Shown piece by piece: positions 27,407 to 35,778 of a DNA stretch of 64,000 nucleotides (position 1 is the first letter of the stretch; every line of letters starts with the position of its first letter). The notes under the pieces were generated by a model that saw only the letters and a program-made list of their open reading frames with translations, was not told the origin of the DNA and searched no databases. Made by a program: the position numbers and the translations under genes. The stretch spans positions 2,021,501 through 2,085,500 of the forward strand of contig JACKNC010000001.1 of assembly GCA_024235095.1 (NCBI GenBank), written 5' to 3'. Source of the DNA: Gammaproteobacteria bacterium (GTDB taxonomy: Bacteria > Pseudomonadota > Gammaproteobacteria > Competibacterales > Competibacteraceae).

Positions 27407-28581
27407 CTAGTGGGCTGACACAGAAGTTTTGACAGGTTCAGAGGTTTCTAGGTCCACCGGGGTTTCAGAAGATTTCAAGGGAGGATAGAGGCGCTTGAGT
27501 TTGACCCGGGCCAAGTCGGTGCCGAACTGCCAGTGGATTTTGGTCTGACGTAGGTTGCGTGGGCCTTGCCAAGCGGCGATTTCCTTCCGCAAAGTTTCGA
27601 GGTTCGCAATGCGGCGATTCAAACACTGGCCGGCGAGAACAGCGAACTCACATTCCGCCATATTGAGCCAACTGCCATGCTTGGGGGTGTAATGAAATTC
27701 GAGCTTGCGGGTGATCCGGCGGGCTTCCTCTGGAGAAAAGACACTATACAAGGCCGCAGGAGTGTGGGTATTGAGGTTATCCACGACCAACCGGATTCGC
27801 TCCGCCTTCGGAAAGTACACATCAACGAGTTGCTGCATTTGCTGGGCAAAATCGCGTTTGGTGCGCTGTTTCGTGACATTAACATGACGCCACCCGCGCA
27901 AGGGTTGTACGAATAGAAATAAATTGGCGGTGCCTTCGCGTTTGTATTCACAGTCATAGCGCGCCGGTTGACCCGGGCGGGCGGGTTGAGGACAGCGGGT
28001 TTCGCTGGTCAATTGCACCGGACTTTCATCGAAGCACACTTGGGGGTATTGAGGATCATCGGGTTCGGCGTACAGGTCCAACACATCCTCCATATGCCAA
28101 ACATAATCGGGACTGACACTGGGAATACACCATTCTTGACGTTGCCAGGGTTTGAGGTCGTTTTTTTAAGGATGCGCCGCACACTCTCACGGGAAATGGC
28201 TTCGATGGGCCGGAGTTCCATGAAGCGGTCCGCTAACAATTGGAGAGTCCACTGACAACGGCCAGCGGGCGGGGTACTACAGGCCAAGGCGACCAGAAAG
28301 GCGGCCTGTTTGCCGGTCAAGGCCGGGGGCAAACCGACTCGTGGCCGCTCGCTTAACGCCGCCAGCAACCCTTCGTCGACAAACCGTTGACGGGTACGAT
28401 GAACGGTCGAAATCCCCAAGTGAAGGCTTTGGGCAATGGCCTCATCCGTCGCCCCTTCCGCAGCCTGCAGCAACACATGGGCACGGGCAACCTTGCGCGC
28501 CGCTGCCTTGCCTTTATGAATGACCTTCAGCAGGTCTTCCCGCTCCTCTTCAGTTAGATCAACCAGATACTTGTGGGCCAT
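27407..28581 (-). CDS. IS630-family transposase, made by -1 frameshift
   Basis: OrfA starts at 28581 (MAHKYLVDLTEEE) with AGGAGG six bases upstream and encodes a helix-turn-helix N-terminus (DEAIAQSLHLGISTVHRTRQ). At an A7 run (complement of T7 at 28161-28167) a shift to the -1 frame joins RRILKK to the catalytic half, giving a ~390-residue protein with Asp in VCFDESP, Asp in LVVDNLNTH and Glu in NMAECEF. Without the shift, OrfA ends at 28009. OrfB's last codon CAC is the terminal triplet of the element, and its TAG stop comes from the TA target duplication plus one flanking base. Programmed slippage is inference. Confidence 0.8.
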
Positions 28582-28652
28582 GGTGATTCCTCCTGTTGAT
28601 CTCAACCATAGGGCACCCACCGCTACCTGTCAAAACTTCTGTGTCAGCCCAC
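27410..28652 (-). mobile_element. Complete IS630-family insertion sequence
   Basis: Perfect inverted repeats of about 28 bases start GTGGGCTGACACAGAAG at 27410 and end with its complement at 28652. Both ends are flanked by TA (27408-27409 and 28653-28654), the target duplication made by IS630/Tc1-mariner elements; the empty site would have been GGCTAGGAAA. Length 1243 bases. The transposase is encoded in two overlapping frames on the minus strand. Confidence 0.9.
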
Positions 28653-28687
28653 TAGGAAACGAATCTGGTAAGGACAAGTGCCTGCCT

Positions 28688-30403
28688 TCAGGGCAGGGTA
28701 GACGATGCAAAACAAGACGTCGGTTGCTCCACTGGCAGATGCACCGTCAACTGATCGAATGGAATCGTCCAGCCGTACCGATTACAGGCGCTGACCGTGG
28801 CGCGTTGCAGAAAGCGGCGAATCGGCCAGTAGTCGCCAGCGCCGGCCCCAGTGAACACTGCCACAATCAACAGATTCAGCGAGGAACTGGCGGCTTCATT
28901 GAATTCCACCAACAGGTTCGTCAAGTGCGGACGGAATGGTTGTTCCTCCAGTTGCGCTTCCAGATAGGCCCGCAGCGTGGGAACAATAGTGCTCAAAATT
29001 TCATGTTGATGCTGATAATCCAGGCCAAAAACGACGGGTACAGCAAATCCGTCGCGCGACAAATTGCGCGGGTTCTTGCCCAGATACTCGGCAATCGGGA
29101 AAGTAGTGGTTGAACCGACCACTTGAAGTTGCACAATTTCCGGGGTTTGCAGCAATACCTTGCCGTAAATATCCCCGTCTAGGATAACAATATCGTTTTC
29201 CTGACTGGGGAACCAAGGTTCTTCCAGAGCATAGGGACGCGACTGCAAATCGACCATCCTGTCCAGCGGCAACCGCAAGCTGCCGCCGCGCAGCAGTGAA
29301 TTCTGCAAAGTTGAGTACAGGTTAAGCGAGGTGATTTTCCAGGGCGCTCCATTGTAAATAACCCGCTCGCCCTCGCGAACGCCCCCCATGTCCAGCAAGG
29401 TGCGGATTTCCCGCATATAGCGCGGCAACGATTGCCGCAGTCCCCATAAAAGGCCGATCACTATCAGAACCAACAGGCCCAGCAGCAGCCAGTCACCCTG
29501 CACATATAAAATCAGCGTCGTGACAAACAGGGCCAGAGCCAGGGTCAGCAGCCGGAAACACCAGGCGATCACCCGCCCCATCCGATGGGGTCCAGGTTCA
29601 CGACCCCGGCGCGTCAAATTTCCGACCAGATGACCGAACCCTCCCAGGATTAAATAGGTGAGTATGAAACCACCCAGCGCCAGCGCCAGATTCAATCCTC
29701 GACCGTGGGCAAACTCCTCAAGGGTCACCAGCAAGCCCTTGCTTTGCTGCTTGTCGGGAGCCGTCAAGCGCTCCAGCTGGACATTGATGCGTTGTAGACG
29801 GTCTTCGACGCTTCCACGTTGATCCTGCCATTGCCCAAGCAAGGATTTAAGCGCCTTATCGACCACCGGCGCTTTGATCTCGGCCTGCTTTTTTTCCAGT
29901 TCGGTAATCGCAGATTCGATAATTTGCAGCTGATCTTTGTATAAGGCCTGTTCGCTTTTCAGCCGCTCCATGATGCGAGGCCGTTCGGTGAGCCGTTTCA
30001 GTTCTTCCAGCAAGGGTTGAACGACCGCCTCCAGCTCCTTTTGCCAGTTGAACTGCGCTTCCTCGGCTCTCCTGTCAAGCGCCGAGATACTGAATCCCCC
30101 CGTCGCCAATTCTCCAAAGGAAATTTTTAAATCCTGAAGACGTTTTTCAATCAGATCTATTTGTTGGTTAATCTGTTGTGCGTTCGCAGGGTCTTTCGTG
30201 CGCTTCAGTTCCCGGCTCAGTTGAGCGTCCTCACTTTCGACCTGCTTGATAGTGTCGAGCAGCGTCCGTAATTGCTCTTCATGTGAGGGATTTTTTGCCG
30301 GTTGCACGGTTTTATTTTCTGGGGAGGCGTCAGCCGATTGCGCGTACAGATTTGGCGTCAGTGCAACGCAAAGAAAAATGAGGATTAATCCGCGAAAAAG
30401 CAT
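28688..30403 (-). CDS. MscS-like mechanosensitive channel family protein
   Basis: A 571-residue membrane protein. Start at 30403 (MLFRGLILIFLCVALTPNLYA, a signal peptide) with AGGAGG six bases away; an upstream start at 30427 is poorer. Residues 45-245 are predicted coiled coil, rich in Glu, Gln, Lys and Leu, in the periplasm. Three to four membrane helices (about 250-345) follow, then a soluble domain of the MscS beta/alpha-beta type (GERVIYNGAPWKITSLNLYST). The organisation resembles large MscK/YnaI-like proteins, although the classical pore-helix glycine pattern is weak. The stop is 35 bases from an IS630 end, so the last residues might be altered. Confidence 0.68.
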   Translation of the reverse strand: MLFRGLILIFLCVALTPNLYAQSADASPENKTVQPAKNPSHEEQLRTLLDTIKQVESEDAQLSRELKRTKDPANAQQINQQIDLIEKRLQDLKISFGELATGGFSISALDRRAEEAQFNWQKELEAVVQPLLEELKRLTERPRIMERLKSEQALYKDQLQIIESAITELEKKQAEIKAPVVDKALKSLLGQWQDQRGSVEDRLQRINVQLERLTAPDKQQSKGLLVTLEEFAHGRGLNLALALGGFILTYLILGGFGHLVGNLTRRGREPGPHRMGRVIAWCFRLLTLALALFVTTLILYVQGDWLLLGLLVLIVIGLLWGLRQSLPRYMREIRTLLDMGGVREGERVIYNGAPWKITSLNLYSTLQNSLLRGGSLRLPLDRMVDLQSRPYALEEPWFPSQENDIVILDGDIYGKVLLQTPEIVQLQVVGSTTTFPIAEYLGKNPRNLSRDGFAVPVVFGLDYQHQHEILSTIVPTLRAYLEAQLEEQPFRPHLTNLLVEFNEAASSSLNLLIVAVFTGAGAGDYWPIRRFLQRATVSACNRYGWTIPFDQLTVHLPVEQPTSCFASSTLP

Positions 30404-30585
30404 GAAGTTCCTCCTGTGGATGGACATGAGGCAAACAGTCGTTGGTTGAACCCGGAAGGTCCGGGTATACCGACCAATCGCCGACGTTTAACGCCGGATG
30501 GGATTACGCCCCAGCAGCAGGGCGCGGGGAGTCAAGGCGATGTGAAAGAAAAGCAGGCATGGGCATCTAGGGGATGGGAGAAAGT

Positions 30586-31245
30586 TCAAGAATTGAAGTA
30601 GTGGATATGGACGCCTTCCAGATCGCTTTTGGCCAGTTCCACCATGCGCGAAGCGACCGTTTCCGCTTCGACAGGCCGGTAGCGGCTGAATGGCCCCCAT
30701 AAGAGCCAGGACCAGTACGGCGCAAATTGCTTACCCCAGTCCTCGGTGGGCCGGGGTTCCCAGCGTTGGCCTAACAGCAGTGAGGGCCGCAGGATGTGAA
30801 CCGCCTTGAATGGAAGTTCGCTAACGGCTGCTTCGGCGCGGCCCTTAACGCGATTGTAGAAGACTGGCGAGGCTGGATCGGCGCCGACCGTCGAGACCAG
30901 CACAAAACGCGAGACGCCGCGAGACGCCGCGAGACGCGCCAGTTCGGCAACGTAGATGTGATCGACCTTGGCAAAGGCTTCGGGCGAACCTGCGGCACTA
31001 TGCGTCGTACCCAGGCAGCACAGCACGACGTCGGCATTAATCGCCTCGACGTAATTTTCGAGGCAATCGAAATTCACGACATGGACAGCCAGTTTGGGAG
31101 GAATCCATTCCAGTGGACGGCGCACAAAGACGGTTACTGCACTAAAATCGTTGTCGTACAGCAATTCGCCCAGACAATGGCCACCGACCAGACCGGTCGC
31201 ACCGACTAACAAGGCGCGCATTCCCGAAGGTTGCTCTACCTCCAT
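30586..31245 (-). CDS. NAD(P)-binding Rossmann protein, YbjT/HTATIP2-like
   Basis: An atypical short-chain dehydrogenase-like protein of 219 residues. The nucleotide loop is GATGLVGGH at the N-terminus; later motifs are CLGTT, FVLVSTVGADP and a YNRVKG lysine segment, then HILRPSLLLG. This is the pattern of NmrA/HTATIP2-type oxidoreductases. Start at 31245 has AGGAG seven bases upstream. Substrate unknown. A three-fold repeat of GAGACGCCGC around 30911-30937 sits inside the gene without breaking the frame. Confidence 0.8.
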   Translation of the reverse strand: MEVEQPSGMRALLVGATGLVGGHCLGELLYDNDFSAVTVFVRRPLEWIPPKLAVHVVNFDCLENYVEAINADVVLCCLGTTHSAAGSPEAFAKVDHIYVAELARLAASRGVSRFVLVSTVGADPASPVFYNRVKGRAEAAVSELPFKAVHILRPSLLLGQRWEPRPTEDWGKQFAPYWSWLLWGPFSRYRPVEAETVASRMVELAKSDLEGVHIHYFNS

Positions 31246-31302
31246 TTCGCCGCTCCTGAATGTTCGATTACCCCTTTAAAGAATAGCATAAGGCCAAACA
31301 GT

Positions 31303-31328
31303 CCCCTCTTCTCTAAGAGAAGGAGGGG
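31303..31328. repeat. Imperfect palindrome CCCCTCTTCTC / GAGAAGGAGGGG
   Basis: A short inverted repeat with a three-base loop and one bulge lies between the ferredoxin gene and the NAD(P)-binding gene, both on the minus strand. No T-run follows on either strand, so it is not a standard terminator. It resembles the palindrome near 14819-14857 in composition and may belong to a dispersed intergenic repeat family. Confidence 0.4.
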
Positions 31329-31369
31329 CGTGATACATCGCATTTGCATGAATCCCTGGCCGATTAAAC

Positions 31370-31621
31370 TCAAGCCGCGCTGGTCAGCTGATCATACTTG
31401 GCTTGCAGTTGTTCGTGGGTCTCGGTGTAATTGGGATCGACGAGAATACAATCCACCGGGCAGACTTCGATGCATTGGGGTTCGTCAAAATGACCCACGC
31501 ACTCCGTGCAAAGCTTGGGATCAATAACATAAATTTCATCGCCTTGGGAAATCGCTTCGTTCGGACACTCTGGCTCGCACACATCACAATTGATACATTC
31601 ATCGGTAATCATCAGCGCCAT
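31370..31621 (-). CDS. yfhL: 2[4Fe-4S] ferredoxin, YfhL/Allochromatium type
   Basis: Small ferredoxin of 83 residues. The first cluster motif is CINCDVCEPECP; the second is CTECVGHFDEPQCIEVCP, with the long insertion between cysteines two and three that marks the low-potential Allochromatium-type family. A charged C-terminal extension (ETHEQLQAKYDQL) is also typical. It lies just downstream of coaD, a gene pairing seen in pseudomonads and other gammaproteobacteria. Electron partner unknown. Confidence 0.92.
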   Translation of the reverse strand: MALMITDECINCDVCEPECPNEAISQGDEIYVIDPKLCTECVGHFDEPQCIEVCPVDCILVDPNYTETHEQLQAKYDQLTSAA

Positions 31622-31686
31622 GACGAGGCTCCTCTTCTGTTTTAACGGGAATTACATGGGAGTCAATTTCCGAGTATTTTACTCAA

Positions 31687-32175
31687 TTATTTTCGCAATG
31701 CGAATTTTGCCGCCAACGCCGCTTCAACTTTGGGATGGACGAAGGGGGCAATATTGCCGCCTAGCTTGGCGACTTCCCGCACCAGGCTGGAAGAAATAAA
31801 GGCGTACTGTTCGGCGGGCGTCAAAAAGATTGACTCAATCTGTGGATTCAGGCGACGGTTCATGCTGGCCAACTGGAATTCAAATTCAAAGTCGGCGACG
31901 GCGCGCAAGCCACGCATCAGCACATTCGCGCCAATGCTTTTGGCATAGTTCACCAATAGGACATCGAAGCCGCGCACCTCGACATGCGGTAGATGCGCGA
32001 CGACTTCGTTAACCAATTCCACCCGTTCCTCCAGCGAGAACAGAGGCTGCTTGTTGGGATTAGCGGCGATACTGACGACCAGCCGTTCGAACATGCGGGC
32101 GCCGCGTTCGACCAGATCAGCATGACCGTTGGTAATAGGATCAAAGGTGCCGGGGTAGATAGCGACGACGGACAT
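31687..32175 (-). CDS. coaD: Phosphopantetheine adenylyltransferase
   Basis: CoaD adenylates 4'-phosphopantetheine to dephospho-CoA, the penultimate step of coenzyme A synthesis. The 162-residue protein has the nucleotidyltransferase entry YPGTFDPITNGHADLV (TxGH motif) and the second motif ISSSLVREVAKLGG. Length is normal. It lies between rsmD and the ferredoxin, all on the minus strand; rsmD-coaD is a common bacterial pair. Confidence 0.96.
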   Translation of the reverse strand: MSVVAIYPGTFDPITNGHADLVERGARMFERLVVSIAANPNKQPLFSLEERVELVNEVVAHLPHVEVRGFDVLLVNYAKSIGANVLMRGLRAVADFEFEFQLASMNRRLNPQIESIFLTPAEQYAFISSSLVREVAKLGGNIAPFVHPKVEAALAAKFALRK

Positions 32176-32235
32176 AGAAATTCCTTCAGTGCAAATAGTG
32201 CGGATGGTTTCGCCGATTATCTGGAAAGCTGCGGG

Positions 32236-32838
32236 CTAAGGCAAATCCGGCAACTGGAGCGGTGAAGAGAGTTCTCGTCGCGCCAGTCGGTAGGTTACCA
32301 TCCCAGCGGTTTTCTCCCGGTGGAAAGTCCAGTGTGCCGGTAATAGCGGTCGAGGTTGGTCTGCTTGGGTTTCCAGATAAATCCAGGCGATTGCCGCCAG
32401 CCAACCGCCCTGTTCCAGAAGTGCGCACGCGGGTTCCAGCAAACCTTCGCCGAAGGGTGGATCGAGCCATACAATATCGAACGGGGTTCCCGACGGGCGC
32501 AACCAGGTAAGCGCATCAAGCGGATCGACTCGGGCGTTTGAGGCAGACAATCGATCAAGATTGTTCCGCAGGGCGCGAACCGCCAGTGGCTGGCGTTCGA
32601 CAAACACCACTTCCGCCGCGCCGCGCGAGAGCGCCTCGATACCCAGCGCGCCGCTGCCGGCGAACAAATCCAGACAACGCGCACCCGGCAAGACCGGGGC
32701 TAACCAGTTGAATAGCGTCTCCCGCACCCGGTCCGGGGTGGGCCGCAATCCGGGCAAGTCTGGAAATTCCAGGCGCCGGCTGCGCCATTGCCCACCGATA
32801 ATCCGCAAGGCTTGCGTCGAGCGCCGATGTGATTTCAT
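32236..32838 (-). CDS. rsmD: 16S rRNA (guanine-966-N2)-methyltransferase
   Basis: RsmD methylates G966 of 16S rRNA on the small subunit. The 200-residue product has LRIIGGQWRSRRL at the start, the SAM site LDLFAGSGALGIEALSRGA and the catalytic DPPF motif (WLDPPFGEG). The start at 32838 (MKSHRRS) has GGAAGAAG before it and gives the usual length; an ATG at 32856 is an alternative. It is divergent from grpE. Confidence 0.95.
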   Translation of the reverse strand: MKSHRRSTQALRIIGGQWRSRRLEFPDLPGLRPTPDRVRETLFNWLAPVLPGARCLDLFAGSGALGIEALSRGAAEVVFVERQPLAVRALRNNLDRLSASNARVDPLDALTWLRPSGTPFDIVWLDPPFGEGLLEPACALLEQGGWLAAIAWIYLETQADQPRPLLPAHWTFHREKTAGMVTYRLARRELSSPLQLPDLP

Positions 32839-32918
32839 ATCTTCTTCCCATAGCAAAATTCGTTATCAAGGCTGAAGACGCTCCGCAGCCCAGCCGTTTG
32901 TCCTCCAGTCCTGACACC

Positions 32919-32946
32919 CTTGAAATCCCAGGATTGAACCCTATTA
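32919..32946 (+). promoter_or_regulatory. Sigma-32-type heat-shock promoter before grpE
   Basis: CTTGAAA (32919-32925), a 13-base spacer and CCCTATTA (32939-32946) match the RpoH consensus CTTGAAA-N13/14-CCCCATNT. The grpE start is 66 bases downstream. The same architecture recurs before dnaK. Confidence 0.75.
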
Positions 32947-33011
32947 CCTTCTCCAAAGGGAGGCCAAGCCTACCCGCCCGATTTGCAGAGTAACGGAGGA
33001 GAATACCCACC

Positions 33012-33638
33012 ATGCCCGCCACTGAACCGACCTTGGATGCCCGCACCCAGCCGGAGGCGACCGGGACGAATCGCTCTTTTGCGGAATCCACCATGCCAGA
33101 AGCCCCCATGCCGGTTGACGGGGAAGATACGGAAATTCTGGTGAGCCGCGAAGAGTTTGATACGCTCCAGCGTGATTTGGATCAAGCATTGGCTAAAGCT
33201 GATGAACACTGGAAGTTGTATTTGGGCGCCCACGCCGAAATGGAAAACCTGCGCAAACGCACCGAGCGTGATGTGCAGAACGCCCACAAATTTGCCCTGG
33301 AACGGTTTTTTAATGAATTGCTGCCGGTGCGCGACAGTCTGGAAATGGGACTGGCGGCGGCTGACGAAACCACCAATATCGCCAAATTGCGCGAAGGCGT
33401 TGACCTGACCCTCAAGCAACTGACTGCGGCGATGGAAAAATTCGGCGTTCATGAAGTCAATCCGGTGGGCGCACGGTTTGACCCGCACCGGCACGAAGCC
33501 ATGGCGATGGCGCCGACCGATCAGGCTGAACCCAATACGGTCATGCAGGTGGTGCAAAAGGGCTATGTTCTCAATGAGCGTTTAATTCGCCCGGCCAAGG
33601 TGATTGTCGCCCAAGCCCCTCCGCCGCCTGCCCGTTGA
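33012..33638 (+). CDS. grpE: Nucleotide exchange factor GrpE
   Basis: GrpE releases ADP from DnaK. The 208-residue protein has a charged, disordered N-terminus (to about 50), a long helix region (LDQALAKADEHWKLYLGAHAE), the conserved MENLRKRTERDV segment and a C-terminal beta domain with GVHEVNPVGARFDPHRHEAM. A GGAGGA ribosome site precedes the start. It opens the grpE-dnaK-dnaJ cluster. Confidence 0.96.
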   Translation: MPATEPTLDARTQPEATGTNRSFAESTMPEAPMPVDGEDTEILVSREEFDTLQRDLDQALAKADEHWKLYLGAHAEMENLRKRTERDVQNAHKFALERFFNELLPVRDSLEMGLAAADETTNIAKLREGVDLTLKQLTAAMEKFGVHEVNPVGARFDPHRHEAMAMAPTDQAEPNTVMQVVQKGYVLNERLIRPAKVIVAQAPPPPAR

Positions 33639-33668
33639 CGAATTCCTCATTCCTGGACAATCCACTAC

Positions 33669-33696
33669 CTTGAAAATGGGTCTGTTCACCCCCACC
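33669..33696 (+). promoter_or_regulatory. Sigma-32-type heat-shock promoter before dnaK
   Basis: CTTGAAA (33669-33675), a 13-base spacer and CCCCCACC (33689-33696) fit the RpoH consensus. It lies in the 111-base gap between grpE and dnaK, so dnaK can be transcribed independently of grpE. Confidence 0.75.
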
Positions 33697-33749
33697 TATT
33701 TCAGCAGGCAAAGATTTTAAGCAGCGAATTCGATTAGAGAGTACAAACC

Positions 33750-35666
33750 ATGAGCAACATTATCGGCATCGACCTGGGCACTACCAATTCCTGTGTAGCC
33801 ATTATGGAAGGTGGCAAGCCCCGGGTGATTGAAAATAGCGAAGGCGACCGGACTACGCCGTCCATTGTCGCCTTTATGGAAGACGGCGAGATCACCGTCG
33901 GTCAACCCGCCAAGCGTCAGGCGGTCACCAATCCCCAGAACACCCTGTTTGCAGTCAAGCGATTGATTGGTCGTCGCTTTAATGAACCCGAGGTGCAAAA
34001 GGACATCGATCTGGTGCCCTACAAAATTGTCAAGAATGACAACAATGACGCCTGGGTTGAAGCGCGAGGCAAAAAGATGGCGCCGCCGGAAATTTCCGCG
34101 CGGGTGCTGATGAAAATGAAGAAAACTGCCGAGGACTATCTTGGCCACCCGATCACCGAAGCGGTGATCACCGTGCCGGCTTACTTCAACGACAGTCAGC
34201 GCCAAGCCACCAAAGACGCCGGGCGCATTGCCGGCCTGGAGGTCAAGCGCATCATCAACGAACCGACGGCGGCGGCGCTGGCCTTTGGCATGGACAAGTC
34301 CAGTTCCAAGGATCGCAAGATCGCCGTTTACGATCTGGGCGGCGGCACCTTCGACATCTCGATCATCGAAATCGCCGAGGTCGATGGCGAAAAGCAGTTC
34401 GAGGTGCTCTCGACCAACGGCGATACCTTTCTGGGTGGCGAGGACTTCGACAAGCGGATCATTGACTACCTGATTGATCAGTTCCAGAAGGAAAGCGGTA
34501 TTAATCTGACCAACGATCCGCTGGCGCTACAACGGCTGAAAGAAGCCGCGGAAAAGGCCAAGATTGAACTGTCCTCTAGCCAGCAGAGCGAGATTAATCT
34601 GCCGTACATTACCGCTGACGCCAGCGGGCCGAAGCATCTGAATCTGAAGCTGACCCGCGCCAAACTGGAGTCGCTGGTTGAAGATCTGGTCGACAAAACC
34701 ATCGGTCCCTGCCGGGTGGCGCTCAAAGACGCCGGTCTGGGCGTAGGACAGATCGATGACGTGTTGCTGGTTGGCGGCCAGACGCGCATGCCGAAGGTGC
34801 AGGAGAAAGTGCGCGAATTCTTCGGCAAGGAACCGCGCAAGGACGTGAACCCCGACGAAGCCGTCGCCGTCGGCGCGGCGATTCAGGGTGGCGTGCTAGG
34901 CGGTTCGGTGAAGGATGTGTTGCTGCTTGACGTGACTCCGTTGAGCCTGGGTATCGAGACCTTGGGCGGGGTGATGACCAAGCTGATCGAGAAGAACACC
35001 ACGATTCCAACCAAGGCGCAGCAAGTCTTCTCCACTGCCGACGATAATCAGACGGCAGTGACCGTGCATGTCCTACAAGGCGAGCGCGAAATGGCGTCGG
35101 CCAACAAGTCACTGGGCAAGTTCGATTTGCAGGATATCCCGCCAGCCCCGCGTGGGGTGCCACAGATCGAAGTCACCTTCGACATCGATGCCAATGGCAT
35201 CCTGCATGTTTCGGCGAAAGACAAGGCCACCGGCAAGGAGAATCGTATTGTGATCAAGGCGTCTTCCGGTCTGTCCGAAGAAGAGATCAAGCGGATGGTC
35301 GGCGATGCCGAGGCGCATGCCGAGGAAGACAAGAAATTCCACGAACTGGTCAATGCTCGCAATCAGGCGGAAAACCTGATCCATGCGACCGAGAAAACCC
35401 TGCGTGATCTGGGTGACAAGGTGGAAGGCGGCGAGCGGGCGGAGATCGAATCGGCGATCAGCGATTTGCGCACGACAGTCAAGAGCGACAACAAGAGCGC
35501 TATTGAGGCCAAGACCCGGACGCTGGGCGAACTGTCCGGCAAGATGGCTGAACGTATTTACGGCGCTGGCGGCCCCGGCGGTCCCGCAGGTGGTCCAGCG
35601 GGCGGTGCTCACAAACCGGCTGACGAGGGCGTGGTGGATGCTGAATTTGAGGAGATCAAGAAGTAA
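33750..35666 (+). CDS. dnaK: Hsp70 chaperone DnaK
   Basis: A 638-residue Hsp70. The ATPase domain starts IIGIDLGTTNSCVA, with VPAYFNDSQRQATKDAG, IAVYDLGGGTFDIS and VLLVGGQTRMP. The linker VLLLDVTPLSLG leads to the substrate domain, followed by a helical lid and a Gly/Pro/Ala-rich tail ending EGVVDAEFEEIKK, the usual bacterial terminus. It acts with DnaJ and GrpE in protein folding in the cytoplasm. Confidence 0.98.
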   Translation: MSNIIGIDLGTTNSCVAIMEGGKPRVIENSEGDRTTPSIVAFMEDGEITVGQPAKRQAVTNPQNTLFAVKRLIGRRFNEPEVQKDIDLVPYKIVKNDNNDAWVEARGKKMAPPEISARVLMKMKKTAEDYLGHPITEAVITVPAYFNDSQRQATKDAGRIAGLEVKRIINEPTAAALAFGMDKSSSKDRKIAVYDLGGGTFDISIIEIAEVDGEKQFEVLSTNGDTFLGGEDFDKRIIDYLIDQFQKESGINLTNDPLALQRLKEAAEKAKIELSSSQQSEINLPYITADASGPKHLNLKLTRAKLESLVEDLVDKTIGPCRVALKDAGLGVGQIDDVLLVGGQTRMPKVQEKVREFFGKEPRKDVNPDEAVAVGAAIQGGVLGGSVKDVLLLDVTPLSLGIETLGGVMTKLIEKNTTIPTKAQQVFSTADDNQTAVTVHVLQGEREMASANKSLGKFDLQDIPPAPRGVPQIEVTFDIDANGILHVSAKDKATGKENRIVIKASSGLSEEEIKRMVGDAEAHAEEDKKFHELVNARNQAENLIHATEKTLRDLGDKVEGGERAEIESAISDLRTTVKSDNKSAIEAKTRTLGELSGKMAERIYGAGGPGGPAGGPAGGAHKPADEGVVDAEFEEIKK

Positions 35667-35690
35667 GCGCGCCAATTGCGGTAAACTATG

Positions 35691-35735
35691 AATCCGGGAG
35701 AGCCAAATGTGCTTTCCCGGATTCTTTGGTTTTTA
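35691..35735 (+). terminator. Intrinsic terminator after dnaK
   Basis: A nine-base stem AATCCGGGA / TCCCGGATT (35691-35699 and 35715-35723) with a 15-base loop is followed by CTTTGGTTTTT. It lies 25 bases after the dnaK stop, so dnaK and dnaJ may be partly uncoupled. Confidence 0.65.
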
Positions 35736-35778
35736 AACGGGCATGACCTGATTAACGCCCGCAACGCAAGATCCCAAC

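Noticed and set aside
28520..29113. Plus-strand frame of 197 codons
   Set aside because: It crosses the IS630 end and lies opposite the MscS-like gene; no family pattern.
30908..30940. Triple GAGACGCCGC repeat, considered as a CRISPR or regulatory array
   Set aside because: It is a 10-base tandem repeat inside a coding gene and keeps the frame (ASRGVSRF); too short and without spacers.
32555..33109. Minus-strand frame of 184 codons over the rsmD/grpE boundary
   Set aside because: It is opposite grpE and in another frame of rsmD; the true genes explain the coding signal.
33717..34205. Minus-strand frame of 162 codons
   Set aside because: Antisense to the 5' end of dnaK, a common artefact of its codon use.
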